Positions 42,432 to 51,912 of a DNA stretch of 64,000 nt are shown one piece after another (positions within the stretch are counted from its first letter, which is position 1; every line of letters begins with the position of its first letter). Position numbers and translations under genes: made by a program. The DNA lies in the NCBI GenBank assembly GCA_017134815.1, contig CP071032.1, positions 1,670,001-1,734,000 on the forward strand, written 5' to 3'. The stretch comes from Lentisphaerota bacterium (lineage in GTDB: Bacteria > Verrucomicrobiota > Lentisphaeria > Victivallales > Victivallaceae). Under the pieces are notes generated by a model. That model ran no database searches. It was not told where the DNA came from and was given only the letters and a program-made list of their open reading frames with translations.

Positions 42432-43178
42432 ATGCCGGTTACCACATTACGTCGTTCTACCAACAGCAAAACAAAACTGGTATTAATTTCTGTATCAGCT
42501 TTAATAATTCTGCTGGTCGCCCTTTACTTTCTGGCCCACAAAAGCACTAAACCTACCAGCTTCGAAAGTCCGCATCCGGGATTTATATATGTAAAGCACC
42601 TTATCCCCAACCTGAAACTTGAAATGCGATACTGCTCCACAAATAATTTTACCGGACGCAAAGTTCAGGGCTACATAAACCCAGTCTGTATACTGTCAGT
42701 AAAGGCAGCAACAGCTCTGGAAAAAGTCCAGCGCGACTTGAATAAGATGGGGCTGGGCCTGGTTATATTTGATGCCTATCGTCCGCAGCAGGCGGTTGAT
42801 TCTTTTGTAAAATGGTCCAAGGACAGCCGCGACAAAAAAATGAAAAAGCAATATTACCCCAATATTGCAAAAAAAGATTTATTCCCTCAGGGCTACATTG
42901 CGGCTAAATCCAGCCACAGTCGCGGCAGCACCCTCGACTTGAGCATTATTGATTTGAAATCCGGTAAAAAACTTGATATGGGATCCGGATTTGACCTTTT
43001 TTCAAAGAAGTCCTGGCCGGACTACCCTGAATTGACAGCTCAGCAAAGAGCAAACCGCCTCCTGCTAAGATCCCTGATGACAAAGCACGGCTTCAACACA
43101 TATCCTTATGAATGGTGGCATTTCACCTTAAAGGATGAACCCTTTAAAGAAACTTACTTTAACTTCCCAGTGAAGTGA
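42432..43178 (+). CDS. VanX-type D-Ala-D-Ala dipeptidase (M15D), membrane anchored
   Basis: Zinc dipeptidase of the M15D family, which cleaves D-Ala-D-Ala. The N-terminus has one membrane segment (about 15-37), so the catalytic part would be periplasmic; bacterial DdpX/VanX proteins are cytoplasmic, so the location differs. Zinc ligands are visible: H162 and D169 in SSHSRGSTLD and H230 in EWWHF, with catalytic Glu227. The arginine region RPQQAVDSF matches substrate binding. At 248 aa the length is typical apart from the anchor. It likely recycles peptidoglycan peptides; resistance to glycopeptides is not implied without vanHA genes. Confidence 0.88.
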   Translation: MPVTTLRRSTNSKTKLVLISVSALIILLVALYFLAHKSTKPTSFESPHPGFIYVKHLIPNLKLEMRYCSTNNFTGRKVQGYINPVCILSVKAATALEKVQRDLNKMGLGLVIFDAYRPQQAVDSFVKWSKDSRDKKMKKQYYPNIAKKDLFPQGYIAAKSSHSRGSTLDLSIIDLKSGKKLDMGSGFDLFSKKSWPDYPELTAQQRANRLLLRSLMTKHGFNTYPYEWWHFTLKDEPFKETYFNFPVK

Positions 43179-44012
43179 AGTCTCAATTATAGCGGCTTAT
43201 CGTGATCACCTTCAAGGATTAAAAACATTATACAGCTAGCTATAAAATAAGAAAATAACTTTATTAAGACATTTTTCGCTTTTTTTTAACAAATTACTGT
43301 TTTATAACCTTTATTGCCGTTTTTTTTCGAAGACTTAGAGCCGTCTACCTTATCTCTTCAGGCATGTCTCCCTACTTGCTTAACCGCTTTAGCAGCAATT
43401 ACAATTACATCCTTTCGCTTAAGCATCCAGATCTTGTCAGTTTCCATTTTTATTGTTTTTCAACAAATATAATTATTAAACATGAAGGCAGCTAAGAACA
43501 GCTGGCGAAGCAAGTTAAAATTCTTAATTTTGCAATAAAGCAATCGCTTTACAATATTTTTATTTAAAATATCAAAACATTTTTATTCCTCTACAAACAA
43601 AGATAATAAAAACGTATACTCATCTCAAGCATATACTTAACAAATAATGTCATAACTTACTATTTATTCATTAATTAATCTATCATGCCACAATACACGC
43701 ATTTTTGAACTTTTTACTATATCAGCTGTCAATTTATGTGCTTACAGCTTGCAGTTGAATATTGGGGATTACAGTGCTTTTTGCACTGAATCTAACCTCA
43801 AATATAAATTTTTCTTGTAAATGTACGACTATTATAAGAATTTTATGGAAAATGCATGTATTTTAAGATATTATTATTATTATAAATATCAGTATATATT
43901 TAAGACATTATGTAAAATTTTTGCATCAGGAGGGCATGAGCAGAGGCTTATTCAACACGGGCTGTAGTTAATTGACAGTTCAAAAAAATGGATCTGATTA
44001 AGACATAATGAA
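43179..44012. other. Long AT-rich non-coding region before the T2SS operon
   Basis: About 834 bp with no supported gene. It is markedly AT-rich, especially 43540-43930, with many A and T runs. A 12-codon frame with a Shine-Dalgarno-like AGGAGGG at 43928 lies at 43936-43971, but spacing is too short. It must contain the secretion operon promoter. No stable RNA or repeat was recognised. Confidence 0.6.
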
Positions 44013-45323
44013 ATGTTGAATTTAAGCAGAAAATCATGCGCCGTACTGACTTGGGACCAAGCTGGAAACGTAGTGGGAGCCATTGGTACAAGGTATGGCC
44101 AACATTTGTTCAAACTGAACAGGGTAATACATAGACCGGCAACAGAGGATACTGCTCTGGAGCAGCGGCTGAGTTATATATATAAGGTATATAAATTTGA
44201 GTCAGCTGAAACCATCCTGGCTGGAGGATATCTGCCTCAGACAGTGTGTTTTGAGTTGAAGATAGCCAAAATGGCGCGCAACGAATTGCGCAGTGCCCTG
44301 GAATTTGAGATAGGCAGTCGCCTGCCCATAGCGCTTGACGAGTTGAGCTGGGACTTTTGTGTCGTCCGTGAAGAGAAAGCGGATGATTCGGAAGAATCAG
44401 TTCAGCATGTTGTCGTGCGTATATTTGCTGTACCTGCTGCAGCAAGAGCTGATATCATTGAGAAACTTTCAGCTGAAAAAATCCATATTGACGCTTTGGT
44501 CTCGCCATTGATGTGTATTGACCCACTGTTAGCCGGACGTGATATCAAGCTGGAATGCGCTATCGACGACTTCACTTTAAGAAAGCCTTCTTTGGATGGA
44601 CTCAGGCATATGTGGCCAAGCCATTCAAATGACAACAGCATATCGCTTCAGGACACGATTCTTGAATACTTCAATGATCCGGATACGGATTTGCTCGAAC
44701 CACCAAGTCCATTGCAGGATACCGCATTGCTGATGCTTGCCTGGGGGTTAAGGCGCAAAAACGAAAAAGATCTTGGCGGTTTTGCCGCACTGCCTGAACA
44801 AGCAAAACCTGTAAGATGCATCTGGCTCAAACGTTCAGCCTATCTGCTGGGGGCCTTACTGCTGTTTTTTCTAGTCGGATATCTTTACAGAGTACGGTCT
44901 GACGCATCACTGCGTATGCAGCAGGTTAAAAATGAAAAGGCTCTACTGCAGGATCAGATTTCCAAGCTTAATTTTTACTTAAAGCAGAATTCCGTAAATG
45001 AAAAGGCTCTTTATTCACTGGCAAATTTGCAGCGCGGTATGGCCTCCCCGCTTTTGACTATGGGGCTTCTGGCGGGAAAAATGCCGAAGATAATGAGTAT
45101 ATATCAGTTAAGAGCTGATGGCTGCAATTCTGACCTTGTCCTGAAATGCCCTTCTGACAAAACTGATATCAACCAGTGGCTAAGCGGAATTAACCAGATG
45201 GAAGTCAGCAACATACGTTATCGAAGAAATTATGACGGCTCGCGCGTGCTCTATTTCAAGTTGACCGATCAATCCAGAACCCCTTTAACTGAAAAAAAGA
45301 TTTATGCTGGAAAAGTTAAATAA
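44013..45323 (+). CDS. gspL: T2SS inner-membrane platform protein GspL/PilM-like
   Basis: First gene of the type II secretion operon. The N-terminal ~270 residues are cytoplasmic and resemble the actin-like GspL/PilM fold. A membrane helix follows (about 274-292, SAYLLGALLLFFLVGYLY) and a periplasmic tail to residue 436. It should recruit the GspE ATPase to the platform. The sequence is divergent and the assignment rests mostly on topology and operon position. The ATG at 44013 lacks a clear Shine-Dalgarno. The 3' end overlaps gspM by 20 bp. Confidence 0.75.
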   Translation: MLNLSRKSCAVLTWDQAGNVVGAIGTRYGQHLFKLNRVIHRPATEDTALEQRLSYIYKVYKFESAETILAGGYLPQTVCFELKIAKMARNELRSALEFEIGSRLPIALDELSWDFCVVREEKADDSEESVQHVVVRIFAVPAAARADIIEKLSAEKIHIDALVSPLMCIDPLLAGRDIKLECAIDDFTLRKPSLDGLRHMWPSHSNDNSISLQDTILEYFNDPDTDLLEPPSPLQDTALLMLAWGLRRKNEKDLGGFAALPEQAKPVRCIWLKRSAYLLGALLLFFLVGYLYRVRSDASLRMQQVKNEKALLQDQISKLNFYLKQNSVNEKALYSLANLQRGMASPLLTMGLLAGKMPKIMSIYQLRADGCNSDLVLKCPSDKTDINQWLSGINQMEVSNIRYRRNYDGSRVLYFKLTDQSRTPLTEKKIYAGKVK

Positions 45324-45906
45324 AATTGATAATCGCAAAAAAATCCTCCTGCTGCTTTGCGGAGCGGGCCTGCTGGCCTTTATTTCTCTGCTGGTTAACC
45401 TGGAAGGAACCGGCGACCTGTGGCCAAGTGATGCGGATATCAGTAAACAGCATAGTGATGTAAAAGCTCTGCGTGACCAGCTTAAGCAGCTTTCTGCCGC
45501 CAGAATAAGCATGGAGTCGTTGATTAATTCAGTGAAATCAGAGCAGAACTCAATCTGGCTTTTTACCAGGCGCAGTAACCCTGACCTGGAAATAAGAAAT
45601 AAAATTGAAGGAGCGGCCAAACGCACCGGGTTAAAAGTACGCTATCTGGGGCCGCCTCAGAAATCACGGGTATGTGCCGGAGTATTTACCTATGATGTCT
45701 CAATATCATCTAACGGCAAGCTGGAGTCAGTCATCAATTTTCTAATGACTTTGCAGCATATGCGCCCGGCCATCGGCTGGAAAAATGTTTCAATAATGCC
45801 GGAACGTGTGATGAACCCTGAGAACCTAGAACTCTCAGGGACTTTGCGCATAATCAGCGTTAAAAGTAAAGCGCTGCTCGACTTGCTGGGGATGGTTAAT
45901 AAGTGA
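45304..45906 (+). CDS. gspM: T2SS protein GspM/PilN-PilO-like
   Basis: A 200-residue bitopic protein: membrane helix at about 13-34, then a coiled coil (about 50-90) and a ferredoxin-like periplasmic domain. This is the plan of GspM and PilO, which pair with GspL. It overlaps gspL by 20 bp and the next gene by 4 bp (GTGA). Sequence similarity to known GspM is low; position and topology make the case. Confidence 0.72.
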   Translation: MLEKLNKIDNRKKILLLLCGAGLLAFISLLVNLEGTGDLWPSDADISKQHSDVKALRDQLKQLSAARISMESLINSVKSEQNSIWLFTRRSNPDLEIRNKIEGAAKRTGLKVRYLGPPQKSRVCAGVFTYDVSISSNGKLESVINFLMTLQHMRPAIGWKNVSIMPERVMNPENLELSGTLRIISVKSKALLDLLGMVNK

Positions 45907-46583
45907 AAAAACGTTATTTGATAATCAATATAGTGCTGTTGGTTCTTACAGCGGCAGCAGGCTGGGAGTTTCTAAACTACCGCCCGGCCCGCCTTAAAAA
46001 TGCAGCTGAGCGCAACGCCGCCAAGCCACCGCCGCCACGGCGAAAAGGCCTGGGAAAGCCTTTCAGGCCCATGGTCAGGCCTGCAAGTATTATACTTGGT
46101 GACCTGTTCAACCCTAATCGGGGAGGCCCGGTGAAAGGTCCCGGGGCTTCCCGTAATATGCCTTTTGAGCTGGTTGGGACTTTTCGTTGTGGTCGTGATG
46201 CCTGGGCTGTAATAAGGGAAAAGATTCCCGGCATGGGCAACAAACCCACCGGCAGAGCCCCAACCTGGCAGCAGCGCTATGCGCCGCCGCCGGGTCGAAA
46301 CAATATGAATCGTGCCGGCATAGCCAATAAAGCTAAAAAGACGCCAGCCAGTAAACTTTATAAAATTAATGATAAACTGCCGCACGGCTATATACTTAAA
46401 AAAATTGAAGGAGACCATGTCGTGCTGCAGGTGCCGGGAGGCAGCAGTTTAACTTTAAAAGTAAAAAGAGGCGCCCCGAAACCGCCTTCAAAAGGCACTC
46501 GGGTAAAAGCGCCGACAGCTCAGAAGAAGGCCACGCCGCAACCGGCGGCCAAACCGACGCCAAACCAGAAAATCAGAAAGTAA
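45903..46583 (+). CDS. gspC: T2SS protein GspC-like (PilP-like)
   Basis: Bitopic inner-membrane protein: helix at about 5-22, a Pro/Arg-rich linker (AKPPPPRRKGLGKPFRP), then an HR-like domain (KLYKINDKLPHGYILKKIEGDHVVLQV, cited by KLPHGYILKKIEGD) like the GspC and PilP domains that touch the secretin. No PDZ domain is present and the C-terminus is basic. The start is GTG at 45903, overlapping gspM by GTGA. Its stop TAA overlaps the ATG of a 41-codon ORF. Confidence 0.75.
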   Translation: MKKRYLIINIVLLVLTAAAGWEFLNYRPARLKNAAERNAAKPPPPRRKGLGKPFRPMVRPASIILGDLFNPNRGGPVKGPGASRNMPFELVGTFRCGRDAWAVIREKIPGMGNKPTGRAPTWQQRYAPPPGRNNMNRAGIANKAKKTPASKLYKINDKLPHGYILKKIEGDHVVLQVPGGSSLTLKVKRGAPKPPSKGTRVKAPTAQKKATPQPAAKPTPNQKIRK

Positions 46584-46708
46584 TGAAGCAGTTAAAAATT
46601 TACATAGACAGTCTGAAACACACAACGGATTATTCGAAACAAATCGGACAAATTCACAGGCTGACGACAATGATCAAGGAACAGTATTATGAAGATAGCG
46701 AAAAATAA
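46583..46708 (+). CDS. Possible 41-residue coupled small protein
   Basis: ATG at 46583 shares its A with the TAA stop of gspC (TAATG). The frame runs to TAA at 46708, overlapping gspD by 20 bp. The peptide is polar and basic (MKQLKIYIDSLKHTTDY start, EDSEK end), without membrane segment, and would be soluble. It is short and could be chance, but the exact TAATG coupling and the filled gap between gspC and gspD make it a credible gene. Confidence 0.4.
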   Translation: MKQLKIYIDSLKHTTDYSKQIGQIHRLTTMIKEQYYEDSEK

Positions 46709-49043
46709 GAGGAACATGATCCCTTTTGCGGCCCTGGCTCTTTGCTCCTGCCTCTTATCGTCGTGCTCACTTTTTCAACCGCCGCAAGAAAAGAAAAAGA
46801 TTACTGAAGATCCTCCTGTAATTGTTGCCATGAAAAAAAATGGTAAAAACATTGTCAAGCGGGTCACTGATGATACTATCGGAGTTGATGAAGTCAAGCC
46901 GTTTCATTTTGAGAACAGCAATGCGGGTATCGAAAAAACCGAGGAAGGAGACGTCGTTGCCCCTCTGAGTTCAAAACAGTTCTTTGACCGCTTTGTCTCC
47001 GGGCTGAAAGACGGAGGAAAATCACTGAAAGTAACTATTGACTTTGATCAGGCGGATATTCGTGATGTAATTCCGGCTTTTGCCAAAGTCCTGGGCTTCG
47101 AATATATAATTGCCCCGACAGTCAGCGGCAGCGTGACCTTATCGATTGACTCGAAATTGACTAAAGCGGAAATATGGAAGGTATTTGATCAGGTTCTGAA
47201 CATGGCTGGAGCATATTGTTCTCCGATCGGAAAATCCATCAAGATCCTGCCGCTTGGCGATATGGCTAAAGACAGCAACATCAGTCTTTCCGGCCTCAGC
47301 AATGCCCAGGCTGCTGTGATTCCACTGCTTCATACCGGTGCCAAGGATATTGCGGACGCTTTGAAAAATTTTGTCAGTGAAGGCGGCACTATTCAAGCTC
47401 TTCCCTCACAAACTGCTATAATGGTAGTCGATACAAGTGCCAATATCCTGAAAATCCGCAACCTGGTTAAAATACTTGACAGAAATCAGAAAAAAGGCTG
47501 GTACCGAGCAGTTATTCCATGCCATAATGTATCAGCAAAGCGAATTGAGGATGAACTTGAAAACATCCTCCCGGTACTGGGGTTCCCGGTGCAGGTGGAA
47601 AAAGAATTCGAGGGCTCCAAGGCGGTCCATGTTATCGGCGTTGAACGCCTCAGTGTCATAGTGGCTGCAGCAGCGTCAAAAGAGGCTATCCGGGAAGTAG
47701 GCAACTGGGTTAAGCAGCTTGACCGAAATGATGTCGGCGACCAGGAAAGAGTCTTTATTTATAAAGTTATCAACGGTAAAGCCGATGAACTTACTACTGC
47801 TTTATCAGTAATTTTCAATGTGGCAGGCGAAACCATCAAGCCAGATACCAGCAACAGCGCTGATTCATACGGCAGCGGCTCCAGCTTCAGCAATTCACTT
47901 GACAGCCAGTCCAGCTCTTCTTCGTCCAGCACATCTTCATCTGGCAGCTCCAGTTCTTTTAGCGACCTGATGAAGTCCGGCGGCGGCAATAAAGGCATTA
48001 AGACCAAATCATCAAAAATTGAAAGTAAACGGGCACAGGATTCTTCAAAAGAAAAACAGAAAGAATCCGTCAGTGTCTTTGATGTACCAACTAAAATTTT
48101 TGCGGATGCGGTCCAGAATCGTCTGATCATAAGAACCAAGCCCCGCACCTATGCTTTAATGAAGGCACTGCTTGAACGGCTTGACACTATTCCGCCGCAG
48201 GTATTACTGCAGGTCCTGGTAGTTGAGCTTACCCTGACAAAGAGTACTGAGTTCGGGGTAGAATTTTCCGATATCAATCTGGGCGGTAAATATGGACAGC
48301 ATATCGGAACTGAATATAAGGACCTAAATAAGAAAAATACTGACCAGTATGGATTCAAATACTGGGTAACCAATCCCAATAATCCCAAAGAGAAATTTGC
48401 CTACCTTCGCGCCCTTGCCGGGCACGGCAATGTCCGGGTTATTTCCAGCCCGCAGATACTGGTGCAGAGTCATGCTCAGGCCAAGATTTCCGTTGGCGAT
48501 AAAATTCCGCTTATTTCTTCTGAAATAACTAATACCCAGTCGCAAACCCCTGATGACACCAGCCTCAGGCGCTCAATTCAATATCAGGATACCGGTATAA
48601 TCCTGACGCTGACGCCACACGTTACGCAAGGCAACATGATTAACCTCGACCTTGAGCAGGTCGTATCTCAGGCCATCAAGACCACCAGTTCGAGTATTGA
48701 TTCCCCAACTATTCAGGAACGGGTACTGCGCACTACCATGGGCCTTGAAAACCGGCAGGCTTTGATTATCGGCGGTCTTATCAGAGAAAGAGAAGAACGG
48801 CAGCTTGACAGTATTCCGTTTTTGATTGACATTCCTTTTATCAGCCGTCTTGTCGGAAATACCAACAATACTAAAGAGCGAACAGAAATGCTGGTGCTGG
48901 TTCAAGGTGAAATTATCAATAGACATACAAACCTTGAAAAGGTACTGAAACGCTACAAAAATGCCGTACAGACTATCAGAGAATTTGAGTACAAAAACGT
49001 TAATGGCGATCCGGACGAGAAAAAGAAAAAGACTGAGTTGTAA
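46689..49043 (+). CDS. gspD: T2SS outer-membrane secretin
   Basis: Secretin that forms the outer-membrane channel. The N-terminus is a lipoprotein signal (L-S-S-C, Cys26), so it may reach the outer membrane without a separate pilotin. N-domains (about 115-370) contain DFDQADIRDVIPAFAKVLGF. A Ser-rich low-complexity insert (about 386-424) lies in the N3 region. The C-terminal secretin domain (about 490-750) has VRVISSPQILVQSHAQAKI, PLISSE, LTLTPHV and LIIGGLIRE. AAGGA lies eight bases before the ATG. It is 784 aa, somewhat longer than usual because of the insert. Confidence 0.95.
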   Translation: MKIAKNKRNMIPFAALALCSCLLSSCSLFQPPQEKKKITEDPPVIVAMKKNGKNIVKRVTDDTIGVDEVKPFHFENSNAGIEKTEEGDVVAPLSSKQFFDRFVSGLKDGGKSLKVTIDFDQADIRDVIPAFAKVLGFEYIIAPTVSGSVTLSIDSKLTKAEIWKVFDQVLNMAGAYCSPIGKSIKILPLGDMAKDSNISLSGLSNAQAAVIPLLHTGAKDIADALKNFVSEGGTIQALPSQTAIMVVDTSANILKIRNLVKILDRNQKKGWYRAVIPCHNVSAKRIEDELENILPVLGFPVQVEKEFEGSKAVHVIGVERLSVIVAAAASKEAIREVGNWVKQLDRNDVGDQERVFIYKVINGKADELTTALSVIFNVAGETIKPDTSNSADSYGSGSSFSNSLDSQSSSSSSSTSSSGSSSSFSDLMKSGGGNKGIKTKSSKIESKRAQDSSKEKQKESVSVFDVPTKIFADAVQNRLIIRTKPRTYALMKALLERLDTIPPQVLLQVLVVELTLTKSTEFGVEFSDINLGGKYGQHIGTEYKDLNKKNTDQYGFKYWVTNPNNPKEKFAYLRALAGHGNVRVISSPQILVQSHAQAKISVGDKIPLISSEITNTQSQTPDDTSLRRSIQYQDTGIILTLTPHVTQGNMINLDLEQVVSQAIKTTSSSIDSPTIQERVLRTTMGLENRQALIIGGLIREREERQLDSIPFLIDIPFISRLVGNTNNTKERTEMLVLVQGEIINRHTNLEKVLKRYKNAVQTIREFEYKNVNGDPDEKKKKTEL

Positions 49044-49046
49044 AAT

Positions 49047-50654
49047 ATGAAACCAACCGAAAAATGTTATGACACACTGCTGGCTGAGCTGCGTGAAAAA
49101 ATTTCTGCTCATTATCCGGATTATGAGCAGGAATTGACTGAACGCACTCCGCTGGAGCTCGACCGCCGGTTGTGTGAACTTGGCTCTGTGACTGAATCAG
49201 ACATGGTAAATATTTACACTGAAGTGACCGGAATTCCGTGTCTGGATGAAAATGAATTAGCTCCCCCTGAAAAATTTCCGGATATTTCACAGGAATACCT
49301 GACCGGCAACTGCGTCCTGCCTTATGACTGGAATAATGAAAAGGTAACCCTGCTGATCAGTAACCCGTATATGCGCAGTACACATTTTTATTTCTTCAAA
49401 ACCTATTTCAACCTTGAAGCTGACTTCAAGCTGGTCCGCCGCAGTCTGCTCGAAAGAACTATAACTCTGGCCTATGCCGAAAACGATAACGAAGACAGCC
49501 TGGCCCTTGAAGGGGATGAGGACACCTTGAGAAACCTGGCCAGCGAAGCCAGAGTAGTAAGACTTGTCAACGAAATGCTCACCCAGGCTATTGAACAGGA
49601 AGCAAGTGATATTCATATTGAACCTGAAACTTCGCATATGTCTATCCGGTTCAGGATAGACGGTATTCTGCGCGATTACCTGACCTGCCCGCTGAGCGAC
49701 TATCCGGCAATAGCCTCACGCATCAAGCTGCTGGGAGGACTCAACATCGCTGAAAGCCGCCTGCCCCAGGACGGCCGTACCAACTTTCACGTCGGGCGTT
49801 ATGATATTGATATACGAATCAGCACAATTCCCATAATGGAAGGTGAAAGTATTGTGATGCGTATCCTGCGTAAGGACGCAATGGAATTTGACCTCGCCAA
49901 ACTTGGCATGTCTAAAAACTGCCTCGAAAGGTTCGACAAACTGATAAATATTCCGCACGGGATTATACTGGTTGTGGGCCCGACCGGCTCAGGTAAGACC
50001 ACCACACTTTACAGCGTTATGCAGCAGTTGAATGACAAGGCCCGCAAAATTATTACAGTCGAAGACCCCGTGGAATATCAATTGCCCGGCTTATGCCAGA
50101 TGCAGGTCAATGCAAAAATCGGATTGACATTTGCTTCAGGCTTGCGCTCTATCGTCCGTCAGGACCCGGACGTCATACTTGTTGGTGAAATCCGTGACCG
50201 CGAAACTGCCGATATTGCTATCAATGCTGCGCTGACCGGGCACTTGGTCCTGAGCACTCTGCATACTAACGACGCAGCCGGGGCGATAACTCGCCTTATA
50301 GATATGGGGGTTGAGAATTTTCTGGTGGCTTCAGCACTGTTCGGAGTACTGTCACAACGCCTGATCAGAAAAATATGCCCGTCCTGTGAAGGCACCGGTG
50401 TCTCCGCCCGCAATACAGGACGCCGCTGTCGCAAATGCGGCGGTTCCGGTTATAAAGGAAGAACCGGAATTTACGAACTGCTTATGATTGATGAAGATGT
50501 GCGCAAAGCCGTAGTTGCAAACAGCTCCAGTTCTGAAATTGCCCGCATCGGGATAGAGAACGGTATGATCCCGCTGCTTGAAGACGGTATGCGCAAGGTC
50601 CAGGAAAAAGTAACAACCAAGGCGGAAATTAAAAGAGCCGCCAGTGATATGTAA
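49047..50654 (+). CDS. gspE: T2SS assembly ATPase
   Basis: Hexameric cytoplasmic ATPase that powers pseudopilus assembly. Walker A is GPTGSGKTT (residues 311-319). The Asp box VEDPVEYQLPG and Walker B region DPDVILVGEIRDRETA follow, then HTNDAAGAITRL. A zinc site is formed by Cys444, Cys447, Cys461 and Cys464. The N-terminal ~170 residues are the N1/N2 domains that bind GspL. At 535 aa it is typical. The gene starts 3 bp after gspD. Confidence 0.96.
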   Translation: MKPTEKCYDTLLAELREKISAHYPDYEQELTERTPLELDRRLCELGSVTESDMVNIYTEVTGIPCLDENELAPPEKFPDISQEYLTGNCVLPYDWNNEKVTLLISNPYMRSTHFYFFKTYFNLEADFKLVRRSLLERTITLAYAENDNEDSLALEGDEDTLRNLASEARVVRLVNEMLTQAIEQEASDIHIEPETSHMSIRFRIDGILRDYLTCPLSDYPAIASRIKLLGGLNIAESRLPQDGRTNFHVGRYDIDIRISTIPIMEGESIVMRILRKDAMEFDLAKLGMSKNCLERFDKLINIPHGIILVVGPTGSGKTTTLYSVMQQLNDKARKIITVEDPVEYQLPGLCQMQVNAKIGLTFASGLRSIVRQDPDVILVGEIRDRETADIAINAALTGHLVLSTLHTNDAAGAITRLIDMGVENFLVASALFGVLSQRLIRKICPSCEGTGVSARNTGRRCRKCGGSGYKGRTGIYELLMIDEDVRKAVVANSSSSEIARIGIENGMIPLLEDGMRKVQEKVTTKAEIKRAASDM

Positions 50655-50675
50655 AGTTAACGACAGGCACTTATC

Positions 50676-51869
50676 ATGGTCAGCTACAGATATAAAGCAA
50701 TGGAACCGGGTAAAAGCCCGATTGATATTACCATTGAGGCGGACAGCGAAGCCGATTCTCTGTCCCGTCTGCGCAGCCGCGGCCTGATTCCAATCAAGGC
50801 TTATGGCGAAGCCGGAGCTGAAAAACACTCATTCCGGCTGAAGCGCAAAGACCTTGATGCCTGTGAATTTTCGGATCGCCTGATGCCGCTTCTGGATGCG
50901 AACATACCGCTGGAAAAATGCCTTGCCATTATCGAACAAAGTGTCCCGGAAGGCAGCTCGAGAGATGTTGTCCGCTCTATGCGAAGAGGTCTGCATGAAG
51001 GCAAAAAATTTTCTGAACTGGTCCGTTCACAACCACAGCGCTTCCCGGCGATTTATGCCAGCCTGGTTGAAACCGGCGAGGAAACCGGATGTCTGCCGGA
51101 AACAATTCGAGAACTGCGTCGCTTTCTTAATGAAAGCCGCAGCCTAAAAGAGTTTATAGTTACAAGTTCAATTTATCCGGTGATAGTCCTCGGAGTCACA
51201 TTTATTGTAGTAATCATGCTTTTCACAGTATTCATACCGCGTTTTGCCAGAATTTTTCATGATATGGGCAGGGAACTCCCGGCAATGACGCTTGTCATGT
51301 TAAAAGCGGGCGAAGTGTTCAAAACCTGCTGGTGGGTATGGCCGCTGCTTGTAGCTGGAATTATTATTTTCGCCAGAAAATTACGTCAGGGAGGGAAACT
51401 TAAAAACAAATGGGATAAGTTTATATTGAAAATACCGCTGGTCGGGAAGCTGATAACCGCTGTCCAGATAAGCCGCTTTGTGCGTACAATGGCTATTATG
51501 CTGAAAAATCATGTGCATTTGCTGCCGGCTGTCAAAATTGGTATTCGCGTTATCGAAAACCGTGCCATAGCGGGAACCTTTTCGAAAGTCACGGACGAAT
51601 TGCGCGGCGGCTCCAAACTGTCTGCCGCTCTTAACAAGAGCCCCTACATGCCGCCCGGCAGCATTCCGATGATCAGGATTGCTGAAGAGTCCGGCAGTGT
51701 CGGCCCGATGCTTGAACAAATCGCAGACGAAGCTGAACGCAAACTGAAAGTAACTATCAAGCGCCTGCTGGCAATGATGGAGCCTGTAATTATATTAATT
51801 CTGGCTGCAATCGTCCTGATGGTGGTTATTTCAATATTCCTGGCGATCATGGAAATGAATGCAATTTGA
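50676..51869 (+). CDS. gspF: T2SS inner-membrane platform protein
   Basis: Polytopic platform protein with two T2SSF domains: about 65-190 (FSDRLMPLLDANIPLEKCL) and about 270-390 (RFVRTMAIMLKNHVHLLPAVKIG). Three membrane helices are visible near residues 165-190, 215-232 and 370-392. The invariant-like GEETGCLPETI is conserved. At 397 aa it is normal. It starts 21 bp after gspE. Confidence 0.95.
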   Translation: MVSYRYKAMEPGKSPIDITIEADSEADSLSRLRSRGLIPIKAYGEAGAEKHSFRLKRKDLDACEFSDRLMPLLDANIPLEKCLAIIEQSVPEGSSRDVVRSMRRGLHEGKKFSELVRSQPQRFPAIYASLVETGEETGCLPETIRELRRFLNESRSLKEFIVTSSIYPVIVLGVTFIVVIMLFTVFIPRFARIFHDMGRELPAMTLVMLKAGEVFKTCWWVWPLLVAGIIIFARKLRQGGKLKNKWDKFILKIPLVGKLITAVQISRFVRTMAIMLKNHVHLLPAVKIGIRVIENRAIAGTFSKVTDELRGGSKLSAALNKSPYMPPGSIPMIRIAEESGSVGPMLEQIADEAERKLKVTIKRLLAMMEPVIILILAAIVLMVVISIFLAIMEMNAI

Positions 51870-51912
51870 ACAAAAAAATTTAATCTGTCTTAAAACACAG
51901 GAGAACAATACT

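Noticed and set aside
43936..43971. 12-codon frame with AGGAGGG just upstream
   Set aside because: The Shine-Dalgarno ends one base before the ATG, too close for initiation; no sign of conservation.
51859..51912. GspG start at 51859 overlapping gspF
   Set aside because: Would place 29 residues before the cleavage site; the ATG at 51913 has a good ribosome-binding site.
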